Shown: positions 35,852 to 44,909, numbered from the stretch's first letter. The stretch: 64,000 bases of DNA from Lysinibacillus macroides (GCF_001281525.1 NZ_LGCI01000005.1:1-64000), one strand, 5' to 3'. Numbers and translations: made by a program. Notes: generated from the sequence alone by a model not told the origin.

Positions 35852-35914
35852 GATCAAATCGCGGGGTTTATTGACCAAATCAGGTGATTTATCGATCAGA
35901 TTATTTAATTTTAC
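35852..35914. repeat. Degenerate 21-bp tandem repeat (3 units), intergenic
   Basis: GATCAA/GACCAA/GATCAG start units at 35852, 35873 and 35894, 21 bp apart; a stray GATCAACC lies at 35818. In frame the units read IDQIAGF, IDQIR-stop-F, IDQII, the same heptad pattern as the repeat at 22632-22708. Confidence 0.65.
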
Positions 35915-35918
35915 CCAA

Positions 35919-35963
35919 AAAAAGACCATAGACAACTATTACTTTGTCCATGGTCTAAAAATT
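35919..35963 (-). terminator. Terminator of the LCP gene
   Basis: AGACCATAGACAA and TTGTCCATGGTCT pair with one mismatch; the minus-strand side is followed by seven T. Confidence 0.8.
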
Positions 35964-35966
35964 TAC

Positions 35967-37013
35967 TTATTCGATTTCTGAGGTTTCATCGCTAGCAGCA
36001 CTATTCGTGCCTGTTGTGCTAGTTGTTAGGCTTGATGAACTTTCATTGAGTCCAAGATGATTTTTGAAAATTTCTTGTATTTCTTTAACAGAACTTTGCT
36101 CTAGTTGGTAATAATAAATACCAGTAGATGTATCATCTTGCCCCTCTAATGTTAATGAGTCGATACGTGGTACACCTTGTGTTAAATACGATAAGAAGGA
36201 TTTCATTTCTGCGAATGTCATATCTGTCTTCATATTATCACCAAGCGCTTTAATGACATCATCGTATTTTGTGATGGAGCCAACAGAGGCAGTCTTTTTA
36301 ATAATAGCTGATAAAATTTCCTGCTGACGTTTACCGCGTTCAATATCACTATCTAGTTTACGTGTTCGCGCAAGAGCAAGAGCCTCACTGCCGTTTAGAT
36401 GTTGTAAGCCTGGTTCTAAATTAATTGTATACTTATCAAATTCATCTAATTCATGCAAAGTATAAGGTACTTCTGCTTCAATGCCGCCTAAAGCGTCTAC
36501 AACATCAATAAAGGCATTGAAGTTCATTCGCACATAATAGTCGATGGGGATATCAAATAATTCTTCTACCGTTTCGATAGTCGTCAATGTTCCGCCGAAA
36601 GCGTGTGCGTGTGTAATTTTATCTTTATAGCCGACTTCTGGAATATAAACATAAGAATCACGCGGGATACTTAACATCTTCACTGAGTTTGTTTTATTAT
36701 TTAATGTAGCTAAAATCAGTGCATCAGAACGAGAGTTGTCAGAGCCTTGCTCACGTTTATCACTATCATCAACCCCGACAAATAAAATGGACACATTATC
36801 GTGTATAGGCTCTACTTTTGCTTCACGCAGTGGAGGAGCCTCTCGACCTTCTAATACTTCATGAGCTGAGTTTGCAGCGTGTTCGACCTGTTTTGTAAGG
36901 TACACCCCATAGGCAACTACACAAATTACCAAACTAGCAGCTAATAGAAGTGTAACTTTTATAATTAGGGAAGCTTTAGAAGATCTTTTTTTACTGATTG
37001 ACCTTTTTTTCAT
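35967..37013 (-). CDS. LytR-CpsA-Psr (LCP) family wall-polymer ligase
   Basis: 348 residues, one N-terminal membrane helix (LIIKVTLLLAASLVICVVAY) and an outside LCP domain (~80-240): NVSILFVGVDDSD, SDALILATLNNKTNSVKMLSIPRDSYV, INLEPGLQHLNGSEALALARTR and DIERGKRQQEIL. LCP enzymes move undecaprenyl-linked polymers (teichoic or other anionic glycans) onto peptidoglycan. The C terminus ends in a Ser/Thr-rich tail. In B. subtilis tagU sits at this place next to yvyE. The ribosome site GAGGAGA lies about 10-12 bases before ATG. Confidence 0.9.
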   Translation of the reverse strand: MKKRSISKKRSSKASLIIKVTLLLAASLVICVVAYGVYLTKQVEHAANSAHEVLEGREAPPLREAKVEPIHDNVSILFVGVDDSDKREQGSDNSRSDALILATLNNKTNSVKMLSIPRDSYVYIPEVGYKDKITHAHAFGGTLTTIETVEELFDIPIDYYVRMNFNAFIDVVDALGGIEAEVPYTLHELDEFDKYTINLEPGLQHLNGSEALALARTRKLDSDIERGKRQQEILSAIIKKTASVGSITKYDDVIKALGDNMKTDMTFAEMKSFLSYLTQGVPRIDSLTLEGQDDTSTGIYYYQLEQSSVKEIQEIFKNHLGLNESSSSLTTSTTGTNSAASDETSEIE

Positions 37014-37189
37014 ATTTAATATATTCTCCTCTAAATTAATGGGAATAATAATGCGATGAAGCTAAATTTATCTTTTGTGCAAATACAATTTAAAATTAAA
37101 ATGTAATTAATGGATACATATGTGGTCAATAAAAATAGCCTAACATAAAAATTATACTATGCATAATTCGATTCGACAATTAAAACTAT

Positions 37190-37825
37190 TTATCTAACAA
37201 TAAATTCTATAAATTGTGCATTTTCGAAAGTGATGGTTGCTTGACCATTTGTGATGTCTGTGATCCAATTTCGGAACTGCTCTTCTTCCTCCTTTGACAC
37301 AGAAACAATAATTTCGACGCCCTCTAAATAACGTATTTCCTCTAGTGTATAAGATGAGCCTCTTATTTCATTTTCAACTTTTCCTAGCCATGTGTAATCA
37401 ATAGCAACTTTCATAAAATGATGGAGCTTTCGTTCCACAATTTGGGCAGCCATCAAACCCTCTGTTGTTGCTTTTCCATATGCGCGAATTAGACCACCGC
37501 CGCCTAGCTTAATACCGCCGAAATATCTTGTGACCACAACAACTGTATCTTTTAGACTCTGCTTTTTTAAAACCTCTAACATAGGGACGCCTGCTGTACC
37601 ACTAGGTTCCCCATCGTCATTGGCCTTTTGAATATGGTCATGTTCGCCAATAATATAAGCTGAGCAATTATGAGTAGCATTCTGATGCCTTTTTTTGATG
37701 CTGTCGATAAAGGCAATTGCATCCTCTTCCGTTTCTGCGCGTTCTATATAAGTGAGGAAGCGAGATTTAGAAATAATAATTTCACTCTCACCATATCCTT
37801 TTACGGTTAAATAATTTTCTCTCAT
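37190..37825 (-). CDS. yvyE: YvyE/YigZ (IMPACT) family protein
   Basis: 211 residues. The N-terminal UPF0029/IMPACT domain has SRFLTYIERAETEEDAIAFI, NATHNCSAYIIGE, DDGEPSGTAGVPMLEVLK and VVVTRYFGGIKLGGGGLIRAYG; a C-terminal ferredoxin-like domain follows. The family is widely conserved and linked to translation or stress control in some organisms; the function here is not known. ATG at 37825 is preferred over TTG 37834 because AAGGAG lies 10 bases before the ATG and abuts the TTG. It sits between the LCP gene and degSU as in B. subtilis, but on the opposite strand to degS. Confidence 0.9.
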   Translation of the reverse strand: MRENYLTVKGYGESEIIISKSRFLTYIERAETEEDAIAFIDSIKKRHQNATHNCSAYIIGEHDHIQKANDDGEPSGTAGVPMLEVLKKQSLKDTVVVVTRYFGGIKLGGGGLIRAYGKATTEGLMAAQIVERKLHHFMKVAIDYTWLGKVENEIRGSSYTLEEIRYLEGVEIIVSVSKEEEEQFRNWITDITNGQATITFENAQFIEFIVR

Positions 37826-37971
37826 TTGTATCAATCTCCTTTTAATTCGAGTTCCATTTTATAATTTTCGTAAAGAAAAAGCATTAAATTTTAGCATGGT
37901 GGTGCTATAATAGGTGTAGACTAATTAGGTCTATTCAAATAGTAAGTAATCATTAGACTGGGGAGTATACT

Positions 37972-39123
37972 ATGTTTTCAAATGATACCTTCGATTTAAA
38001 GTCACTTGATGACATTTTTGATCGAATGTTAGATACAATTATGAGCTCAAAGGACGATATCTTTATTATAAGTGAACAAAGTCGAAGAAGCTTTGAAGAT
38101 ATGCAAAATGAGTTAGAAATTGTTCGAAAACAAATATCCATCGTAATTGATGAAGGTGATGCTTTAGAAAAAAGTACACAGCTTGCTAAGCAAAGGCTTG
38201 TGCTAGTAAGTAAAGCTTTTGATAATTATACCGAAGCACAAGTTAGAGAAGCCTATGAAACGGCGCATGATTTTCAAGTGAAGCTCTCCGTTATTAGAAC
38301 ACAGGAAAAACAGCTACGTGATAAAAGAGATGATTTAGAGAGAAGATTGAGAGGGCTACTCGATACCATTGAACGTGCTGATCATATTGTTAATCAGGTA
38401 AATGTCGTTTTGAGTTACTTAACTTCAGAAGATTTAAAAAATGTTAGTTTAGCGCTTGAACAAGCCAAAATGAAGCAAGATTTTGGGATACGTATTATTG
38501 CAGCACAGGAGGAAGAGCGCAAGCGTTTATCGAGAGAAATTCATGACGGACCTGCTCAAATGCTGGCAAATGTCCTTATGCGCACGGATTTAATAGATAG
38601 AACGTATCGTGAAAAAGGCATTGACAAGGCACTGGCTGAAATTGCAGATTTAAAGAAAACGGTGCGTAATGCGCTATCTGAAGTGCGGCGTATTATTTAT
38701 GATTTAAGACCAATGGCACTTGATGATTTAGGTATTGTTCCGACATTAAAGAAGTATTTATCGACAGTCACTGAATACAATCCAGGTATCGAAATACACT
38801 TCCAATCGAGAAGCACAGAAAAGCGTATACCTTCAAATCATGAGGTGTCAATTTTCCGATTGGTGCAAGAATGTGTGACAAATGCCATGAAACATGGTAA
38901 ATGTAAAGATATTTGGGTAAAGCTTGAATGGCTAAAGAATGCCGTTAATATTGTTGTAAAAGATGATGGTGTAGGCTTCGACCCACATATAGTAAAAGAC
39001 CATTCATTTGGTATTTTAGGCATGAAGGAACGTATTGAAATTTTAGGTGGTTCACTCTCTATTACTAGTGAAATAAATCGTGGTACAACCGTTTTATTTA
39101 AAATTCCATTAGAAGTAGAGTAA
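37972..39123 (+). CDS. degS: Two-component sensor kinase DegS
   Basis: 383 residues, cytoplasmic: long N-terminal coiled-coil sensor (~1-180), HisKA_3 dimerisation domain with the phospho-accepting His at about 191 (LSREIHDGPAQM), and an HATPase domain (ECVTNAMKHGKC; DDGVGFDP; SFGILGMKERIEILGGS). DegS phosphorylates and dephosphorylates DegU and so governs motility, competence and secreted enzymes. The start has GGGGAG upstream. It is followed by degU after 34 bases in one operon, upstream of the competence and flagellar genes that DegU controls in Bacillus. Confidence 0.96.
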   Translation: MFSNDTFDLKSLDDIFDRMLDTIMSSKDDIFIISEQSRRSFEDMQNELEIVRKQISIVIDEGDALEKSTQLAKQRLVLVSKAFDNYTEAQVREAYETAHDFQVKLSVIRTQEKQLRDKRDDLERRLRGLLDTIERADHIVNQVNVVLSYLTSEDLKNVSLALEQAKMKQDFGIRIIAAQEEERKRLSREIHDGPAQMLANVLMRTDLIDRTYREKGIDKALAEIADLKKTVRNALSEVRRIIYDLRPMALDDLGIVPTLKKYLSTVTEYNPGIEIHFQSRSTEKRIPSNHEVSIFRLVQECVTNAMKHGKCKDIWVKLEWLKNAVNIVVKDDGVGFDPHIVKDHSFGILGMKERIEILGGSLSITSEINRGTTVLFKIPLEVE

Positions 39124-39157
39124 GTAATTGTTGCAGAAATTTAGGGGGTAAAGACAC

Positions 39158-39832
39158 ATGACAAAGATTATTATTGTAGACGATCACCAGTTATTCCGTG
39201 AAGGAGTAAAACGTATTTTGGATTTTGAAGACACGTTTGATGTAGTAGCGGAAGGTGACGATGGTGCAGACGTAGTTACGTTATATGCTGAAAATGAACC
39301 AGATGTTGTATTAATGGATATTAATATGCCAGGTAAAAATGGCGTAGAGGCAACAGCGGAGTTAATTCATGAATTTCCAGATGCAAAAGTAATTATGCTG
39401 TCGATTCATGATGATGAAACATATGTGACACATGCACTGAAATCGGGTGCTCTTGGCTATATGCTAAAAGAGATGGATGCAGATGAAATTGTAGAGGCGA
39501 TTAAAGTAGTTGCCAATGGAGGTTCTTATTTACATCCAAAAGTAACGAAAAATTTAGTGGCAGAATTCCGTCGCCTTTCAGAACATGAAAATAAAGGAAA
39601 TTTCCACCAAACTGAAATCCATCGTCCATTCCATTTATTAACAAAACGTGAATGTGAAGTGTTACAGCTATTAACAGACGGCCAATCAAACCGTACAATT
39701 GGTGAATCGCTGTTTATCTCTGAAAAGACGGTTAAAAACCATGTGTCAAGTATTCTACAAAAAATGAATGTAAATGACCGTACACAAGCCGTTGTGACAG
39801 CCATAAAAAATGGTTGGGTTGAAGTACGCTAA
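39158..39832 (+). CDS. degU: Two-component response regulator DegU
   Basis: 224 residues. Receiver domain (1-120) with acidic pocket VDDH, phospho-acceptor Asp near residue 54 ([10 protein letters not shown]) and conserved Lys in YMLKEMDA; LuxR/FixJ-type HTH (~155-220: [36 protein letters not shown]). It is the partner of DegS. In Bacillus it switches between motility and secreted-enzyme/biofilm programmes and helps control the flagellar operon and comK. The original terminator downstream appears broken by an IS3-family insertion. Confidence 0.97.
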   Translation: MTKIIIVDDHQLFREGVKRILDFEDTFDVVAEGDDGADVVTLYAENEPDVVLMDINMPGKNGVEATAELIHEFPDAKVIMLSIHDDETYVTHALKSGALGYMLKEMDADEIVEAIKVVANGGSYLHPKVTKNLVAEFRRLSEHENKGNFHQTEIHRPFHLLTKRECEVLQLLTDGQSNRTIGESLFISEKTVKNHVSSILQKMNVNDRTQAVVTAIKNGWVEVR

Positions 39833-39845
39833 TAAGCAAAGCTGT

Positions 39846-39881
39846 TTTAAAAAACTACTTGATGTTGAAGTAGTTTTAAAG
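39846..39881 (+). terminator. degU terminator hairpin, interrupted by the IS
   Basis: Left arm CTGTTTTAAAAAACTACTT at 39842-39860, loop GATGTTG, and AAGTAGTTTT of the right arm remain. The rest of the right arm (TTTTAAAACAGTTTTTT) is found on the far side of the IS at about 41344-41360. The truncated stem here lacks a T-run. Confidence 0.6.
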
Positions 39882-39914
39882 TGTACCCTTTGTAAAGGAC
39901 ATTTTGAAAAAGAG

Positions 39915-40877
39915 CTAGGCAACTTGTTGAAGTTGCTGTCTGTATTTTGCAGGCGGCAGCTTCTTTAAGTTCCATTGCCCACGATAATGATTGTAGTACG
40001 TCATATAATTTTTAATTTCTCGTTTTACTTCTTCTAGCGTTTCACACGCTTTGATGTTTGTTTCATCTTTAAAATGCCCAAAGAAAGATTCTTGTGGCGC
40101 GTTATCCCAACAATTTCCTCGACGTGACATGGACTGTCCTAAGCCCATTTTCTTCACCAATGCTTGGTAAATCGGGCTTGTATAATGAAATCCTTGATCG
40201 GAATGGATAAAGGCATCTTCTGCTAAATGTGCATGTTTTTTTAATTGCTTCAATGTGGTCAGAGCGATGTCCAGGTGTAAAGAAGGCGACACCTCATATG
40301 CTAGAATTTCGTTCGTCTCAGCGTCTTTAATCGTTGATAAATAAGCACGCTTGCCGTTTTTATATGTTAAATACGTGATATCTGTTAATAACACTTTCCC
40401 TGCTACACCTTGTTTAAAGTTGCGTTGTAGTTCGTTCGCGCAAGTGCGATGTTCTTTCGTCGCTTTCGCCATACGTCGGGCTGGATTGGCCTTGCGAATC
40501 GGACAAATGATGTCGAACTTCTTCATAATGCGGCGAATTCGCTTTAAGTTATAGGTAATCCCATATTGATTTTGGAGCGTCATTTTAATTTGGCGTGCCC
40601 CTTTTTTACGTCCACGGAAGTGATACGCCTTTAAAATAATGGCTTTCACTACTTCATCTGCTTCATCTTGGTTTGCACGATTTTGCGCTGATTTTTCGTT
40701 AAAATAATTGTAGAACCCTGAACGAGATACGCCCATTACTTCACATAAATAGCTCACCATGCGCTTTAATTTATACTTTTGAAGTGTCTGTTCAATTAAT
40801 TCGAATTTTAGTTTCGCTTCGATTGTGATTTCTTCTTCAACATCTGCCTTTCGAGTAGATCGAGCTTTTTTAGACAT
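39915..40877 (-). CDS. IS3-family transposase OrfB (catalytic part)
   Basis: 320 residues. HTH_21-type N-terminal part (MVSYLCEVMGVSRSGFYNYF, GARQIKMTL, LKRIRRIMKKF) and an rve integrase core with the DDE triad: Asp in LLTDITYL, Asp in IHSDQGFHY, Glu in NAPQESFFGHFK. It is normally made as an OrfA-OrfB fusion by -1 frameshifting at the A-run before it, and the ATG at 40877 may also give OrfB alone. All catalytic residues are present, so the element may be active. Confidence 0.92.
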   Translation of the reverse strand: MSKKARSTRKADVEEEITIEAKLKFELIEQTLQKYKLKRMVSYLCEVMGVSRSGFYNYFNEKSAQNRANQDEADEVVKAIILKAYHFRGRKKGARQIKMTLQNQYGITYNLKRIRRIMKKFDIICPIRKANPARRMAKATKEHRTCANELQRNFKQGVAGKVLLTDITYLTYKNGKRAYLSTIKDAETNEILAYEVSPSLHLDIALTTLKQLKKHAHLAEDAFIHSDQGFHYTSPIYQALVKKMGLGQSMSRRGNCWDNAPQESFFGHFKDETNIKACETLEEVKREIKNYMTYYNHYRGQWNLKKLPPAKYRQQLQQVA

Positions 40878-41245
40878 TCATTTTCTGCACGTAATAGCTG
40901 GTTTTTGGCTTCTAAGCGGGCAATCTTTTCCTCCAAACTTCCCTCTTTTTGTGAGGGACGTCCCGAATTTGTCTTTCGTGTATCTTGTAAGCCTTCCACA
41001 CCGGTTTGTCGATAAGCTGCACGCCAACGTTTTCCGGCAGAGCTAATTCGTTGTAAACCAATTAATTCTACATTTAGACCTGCCTCTTCGAAAATTTCTC
41101 TTGGTAATTTTCCTTTGTCATTTTCAGCGATGAAATGACGTTTGAATTCATCTGTATACGTAATCGCTTTCTCGCTAACTGCTTGTACATTTGGATTACG
41201 TTTTAGCTGTTTCTGTTCTTCTTTTGTAAATAATTGTTTGGTCAT
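40808..41245 (-). CDS. IS3-family transposase OrfA (HTH, leucine zipper)
   Basis: 145 residues. Helix-turn-helix part (KRHFIAENDKGKLPREIFEEAG) and a C-terminal coiled coil (EEKIARLEAKNQLLRAENECLKK is the zipper region). It binds the IS ends and joins OrfB by frameshift; OrfB lies in the -1 frame and overlaps by 70 bases. Confidence 0.9.
   Translation of the reverse strand: MTKQLFTKEEQKQLKRNPNVQAVSEKAITYTDEFKRHFIAENDKGKLPREIFEEAGLNVELIGLQRISSAGKRWRAAYRQTGVEGLQDTRKTNSGRPSQKEGSLEEKIARLEAKNQLLRAENECLKKLDLLERQMLKKKSQSKRN
40865..40871 (-). other. Programmed -1 frameshift heptamer A AAA AAG
   Basis: On the minus strand OrfA reads CTA AAA AAG, the standard phasing of an X XXY YYZ slippery site. A slip of one base back gives AAA AAA GCT, which is the OrfB frame (SKKAR). 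Position and frame both fit. Confidence 0.85.
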
Positions 41246-41557
41246 CTCTCATCCGCTCCAACATCTTTTTTCTCATTATAAAGAAAAATACCCTATACGA
41301 TAGTCTTTTTTCAAAGTGTCTATCGTATAGGGTACATTTTATTTTTAAAACAGTTTTTTATTTTTTCATAATGATACAATCTACATAAGTAAACGAGCTA
41401 AGCTTTCACATTATTGCAGGTAGACTTTTATGCAAATCATGCAACATTTTATAGCTTAAGGCGTCCTAAGAAAGATGTAGCAGGTAAATGTTGAAAATAC
41501 ACAACAAAATTCCTACGATAGGATTTATATGCTACAATATGCGCGGGAGGGTTTTTG

Positions 41558-42106
41558 ATGTTAAAGAAAAGTTTTCTAGCAGTTTTAATCTTAATGGTAT
41601 TAACTGCCTGTGGTAATAAAGATGAGAAGATGAGTGATGAAGAACGAGAAAAGGTCATAGATGATGGTACAGTGGGCTTTGAGATGACAGGGGGCAATGT
41701 TGAAAAGGCTGACAATGTACCAGATGCAGAAGAAAAGGCAATTTTAGCCTCTTTTGATGAGTATATTGCAGCACTTAATGCTGAAGAAATTGATCGATAT
41801 ATGGAAACCATCTCGAAAAGTCCAAAAGGCTTTAACTATGATGAAGAAAAAATATATGCAACAGAAGTATTTGAGCAATTTGATATGAAGCGTGAAGTAG
41901 AAAATGTTACAATTGCAAAATTTGAACCTGAGAAAGAGGCTCAAGTATTTGCAAATATGAAAATGCATTCTCTTCAGCTTGAGACAAAAGTTGAGCATGA
42001 AAGTGCAGGACGTCAGGTCACGGTTTTTGTAAAGGAAGATGGTGATTGGAAGGTCACAAGCGTCTTTTATATTGGTGATGACTCACAATCAAGTACAGGC
42101 AATTAA
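41558..42106 (+). CDS. Lipoprotein with NTF2-like domain
   Basis: About 182 residues. A lipoprotein signal peptide MLKKSFLAVLILMVLTAC ends in an LTAC lipobox, so the Cys is lipidated and the protein sits on the outer face of the membrane. After an acidic linker, residues ~55-175 (AILASFDEYIAALNAEEIDRY ... GDWKVTSVFYIGDD) look like a SnoaL/NTF2-type cone fold, seen in many Bacillales lipoproteins of unknown role. The start is ATG 41558 with GGGAGG upstream. It lies between degU and the DegV gene, where B. subtilis has no such gene. Confidence 0.75.
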   Translation: MLKKSFLAVLILMVLTACGNKDEKMSDEEREKVIDDGTVGFEMTGGNVEKADNVPDAEEKAILASFDEYIAALNAEEIDRYMETISKSPKGFNYDEEKIYATEVFEQFDMKREVENVTIAKFEPEKEAQVFANMKMHSLQLETKVEHESAGRQVTVFVKEDGDWKVTSVFYIGDDSQSSTGN

Positions 42107-42482
42107 CCAATCATAGCTATCTTCATTCATCTGGGTGAAGATTAGCTTTTATACATAGAACATGAATGTGCGACGGAAGCGAACCTAAGTCACATTCATT
42201 TCTTTTTGTAGAAAATAAATTGTTATCTTGTTTCAAGTAGAAGACTTCGCCCTCAATAGGCGTTGAGATAAATGTATGTTTTCATTTTATGCAATGGCTG
42301 ACAGAATGAACACTGGATCAAGATAAAAGCCTCAGTGGATTTCACGGATGTTGAATAGAATTTCCCTCGCAAACTCGAAAAAATCGAGACGAGAGTTAGC
42401 CAAGGCATAAGGGATTGAAGCAATAATTGCACCGCGTTGAAATTGATTGTAAACTATGAAGAATAGGAGAGTGGACAATTAG
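42107..42482. other. Gap of about 375 bases with two hairpins, no gene seen
   Basis: A terminator-like stem (TAGCTATCTTCA with TGAAGATTAGCT, 42115-42146) ends the lipoprotein gene. A second stem GAATGTG/CACATTC spans about 42163-42199. Further on are GC-richer bits: GCCCTCAATAGGC near 42251-42263, and CTCGAAAAAATCGAG near 42375-42389. No coding frame or known riboswitch pattern was recognised. Confidence 0.4.
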
Positions 42483-43325
42483 ATGAGGACGGCAATCGTA
42501 ACAGATAGTACGGCATATATTACGGCTGAGAAACGTGCACGCTTAAATATTCATATGGTACCGTTAAGTGTTAATGTCTCAGGTCAATTATTTGCCGAAG
42601 AAGTAGACATTACAGCATCTGAATTTTATGATAAGGTGCGTGGAATAAAAGAATTTCCAAAGACAACACAGCCTCCAATCGGAGAATTTGTCGCCCTTTT
42701 TGAAGAGTTAGCGAAGGATTACGATGAGGTTATTGCTATTCATTTATCAAGCGGCATTAGTGGAACATATCAAGGGGCAGTACAGGCAGGCGAAATGGTG
42801 GAAGGTATTGAGGTTCATGCCTTTGACAGTGAAATATCCTGTGCGGTTCAAGGCTTTTTTGCATTAAAAGCAGCTGAAATGGTGCAACAGGGCTTTTCAG
42901 CACAAGATATACTCGCAGCATTAGCGGATATGCAGCAGTATACCCGTGCTTACTTTATTGTAGATGACTTAGCACATTTACAGCGTGGTGGGCGATTATC
43001 TTCTGCTGCAGCGCTGATCGGTGGCTTGCTGCAAGTAAAGCCAGTTCTGCATTTTGTTGATAAGGTTATTGTACCTTTTGAAAAAATTCGGACACGTAAA
43101 AAGGCATTAAAGCGTGTGGAGGAATTGTTAGCAGCAGATGCAAAGAAGTATGAGGCGATGAATGCCGTTGTTATTCATGCCAATTGTGAAGAGGAAGCCC
43201 AGGCATGGTTAGCACAATTAGCAGCCACCTACCCGAATGTAAACTTTACATTGAGCTATTTTGGTCCTGTTATCGGTACTCATTTAGGTGAAGGTGCAAT
43301 GGGCTTAGGCTGGACAAAAAAATAA
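42483..43325 (+). CDS. DegV-family fatty-acid-binding protein
   Basis: 280 residues. DegV fold with TAIVTDSTAYIT at the start, IHLSSGISGTYQGA, FDSEISCAVQGFFAL, DDLAHLQRGGRLSS, the RTRKKALKRVEE segment and FGPVIGTHLGEGAMGLGW at the end. DegV/FakB proteins bind one fatty acid and present it to fatty acid kinase FakA. The gene holds the place of yviA in B. subtilis, between degU and comFA. AGGAG lies about 14 bases before the ATG. A terminator follows. Confidence 0.92.
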   Translation: MRTAIVTDSTAYITAEKRARLNIHMVPLSVNVSGQLFAEEVDITASEFYDKVRGIKEFPKTTQPPIGEFVALFEELAKDYDEVIAIHLSSGISGTYQGAVQAGEMVEGIEVHAFDSEISCAVQGFFALKAAEMVQQGFSAQDILAALADMQQYTRAYFIVDDLAHLQRGGRLSSAAALIGGLLQVKPVLHFVDKVIVPFEKIRTRKKALKRVEELLAADAKKYEAMNAVVIHANCEEEAQAWLAQLAATYPNVNFTLSYFGPVIGTHLGEGAMGLGWTKK

Positions 43326-43335
43326 ATTATAAGTG

Positions 43336-43378
43336 CGAAGGTCTCTACAGCAAATGTAGAGGCTTTTTTATTTTAGTG
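43336..43378 (+). terminator. Terminator of the DegV-family gene
   Basis: CTCTACA and TGTAGAG arms around GCAAA, extended by G-C pairs, followed by CTTTTTTATTTT. Confidence 0.8.
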
Positions 43379-43541
43379 CAGCAAATTTTTTGCATTGAAG
43401 GCAAAACATCAGATACAGAAGACGCCCACCTCCATAGATGACAAGATGAATGCTTACTATTCAGCAAGTGTCATAGATTTTGAGAAAAATTTTTTTACGC
43501 AAGCTCGAAACAATATTATGTCCATGAAAGGAGAAACATTT

Positions 43542-44909
43542 ATGAAATATACAGGTTGGATATTACCACCAGCATTGCGAGATTTTCATGAAGGGCGTAT
43601 TTGGTTAAAAAATCATTCACCTTTTTTACCCATAGATATTGATAAGGCAATTACACATCAATATTTTCATATACTAGAGGGAATCCAAAAAAATCCATTT
43701 AATAAATGTAATCGTTGTCATAATATAGACCCTGAGCTATTTACGATATTTGAATGTGCAAGCTGTCAGCAGCCATGTATCTACTGTCGGCATTGTATTC
43801 AAATGGGGCGGGTGAGCAGTTGTACACAGCTAATACTTTGGACTGGACCTACCGCCATAAAAAAACGTAAGCATGTATTAAAATGGACAGGGCAATTTAC
43901 GGAGCTTCAACAGCAGGCTGCCGATGAAACATTAGCAAGCGTAAAGGCAAAGCGCTCACATCTTATTAGTGCAGTTTGCGGGGCTGGAAAAACCGAGCTA
44001 CTTTTTCCAACTGTTCATGATGCATTAAAGCGAGCATTACGTGTTTGTATTGCTACGCCACGCACGGATGTTGTATTAGAGCTATACCCTCGTTTTCAAC
44101 AGGTATTTCCCAAAACGGTGATTCATGCTTTATATGGTGGAGCACCAAAGCAAGATGGCTATGCGCAGCTTGTGCTAGCAACAACACATCAGCTTTATCG
44201 GTTTGATCAGGCATTTGATGTGATGATTGTTGATGAAGCAGATGCCTTCCCTTATACATTTGATGAAACATTGCAAAAAGCTGTAGAAAAGGCTAAAAAA
44301 GCAGATGCACCTATTGTTTTTGTGACGGCGACCCCTTCCTTAAAACTACAACAGGCTTTTCAACATGAAAGTACTTCATTTATCCCAAAACGTTATCATA
44401 ATCATCCATTACCAGTTCCTCAATTTGACGCTTTATGGAACTATGAAAAAAGCTTTTTTCGAGGAAAAATCCCAAAAAAGCTAAAACACTGGACGGAACA
44501 ACGCATTGTTCAAAAGGAACCGTTTTTAATATTTTTCCCAACAGTCGCATTAATGGAGAAGGCGGCATTACTTTTTCAATCCATTAATAAACAAATACTC
44601 GCTGTGCATGCAGAAGACCCTGAGCGTAAAGAAAAGGTATTAAAGCTAAGAAATAAGGAAATCCCAGGACTATTAACAACGACTATTTTAGAAAGAGGCA
44701 TTACGATTCGAAATGTACAGGTAGCAGTTGTTGGTGCAGAATCCCCGATTTTTACTGCCAATGCGCTTATTCAAATTGCAGGACGTGTTGGGCGGAATAA
44801 GGATTTTCCTGATGGAGATATACGATTTTTTCATCATGGTATAACGACAAAAATGGATGAAGCACGTGCAAAAATTATTTTTTATAATAAGGAAGGATTT
44901 TCGTTATGA
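43542..44909 (+). CDS. comFA: Competence protein ComFA (DNA-uptake helicase)
   Basis: 455 residues from the chosen start. Zinc-finger region with four Cys pairs (CNRCHN, CASCQQPC, YCRHC), then a DEAD-type helicase: AVCGAGKTELLFP (Walker A), IATPRTDVVLEL, DEADAFPY, FVTATPS, and C-terminal motifs LLTTTILERGITI and QIAGRVGRN. ComFA powers uptake of single-stranded DNA through ComEC at the membrane. ATG at 43542 has AAAGGAGA 7 bases upstream; a frame open back to 43395 adds 49 residues but has no ribosome site. The stop overlaps the comFC start by 4 bases. comFB, between them in B. subtilis, is absent. Confidence 0.93.
   Translation: MKYTGWILPPALRDFHEGRIWLKNHSPFLPIDIDKAITHQYFHILEGIQKNPFNKCNRCHNIDPELFTIFECASCQQPCIYCRHCIQMGRVSSCTQLILWTGPTAIKKRKHVLKWTGQFTELQQQAADETLASVKAKRSHLISAVCGAGKTELLFPTVHDALKRALRVCIATPRTDVVLELYPRFQQVFPKTVIHALYGGAPKQDGYAQLVLATTHQLYRFDQAFDVMIVDEADAFPYTFDETLQKAVEKAKKADAPIVFVTATPSLKLQQAFQHESTSFIPKRYHNHPLPVPQFDALWNYEKSFFRGKIPKKLKHWTEQRIVQKEPFLIFFPTVALMEKAALLFQSINKQILAVHAEDPERKEKVLKLRNKEIPGLLTTTILERGITIRNVQVAVVGAESPIFTANALIQIAGRVGRNKDFPDGDIRFFHHGITTKMDEARAKIIFYNKEGFSL

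Larger units (their letters stand above)
39882..41336. mobile_element. IS3-family (IS150-like) insertion sequence, 1,455 bp
   Basis: The ends are imperfect inverted repeats: TGTACCCT... at 39882 and ...AGGGTACA at 41336, with similarity extending about 30 bp (both contain TTTGAAAAA on the inner side). The element encodes OrfA and OrfB on the minus strand with a frameshift signal between them. It looks complete and intact. No clean target duplication was found, because the flanks are A/T runs. It lies in the terminator of degU. Confidence 0.88.

Noticed and set aside
39878..41340. Target-site duplication for the IS3-family element
   Set aside because: Flanks are A/T runs (AAAG left, TTTT right) with no exact 3-5 bp match at the chosen ends.
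43395..43541. N-terminal extension of ComFA by 49 residues from a TTG
   Set aside because: No ribosome site, non-homologous residues, and a strong AAAGGAGA precedes the ATG at 43542.
43380..43541. ComK box (AAAA-N5-TTTT pairs) upstream of comFA
   Set aside because: Only an AAAAATTTTTTT run was found, without two properly spaced boxes.
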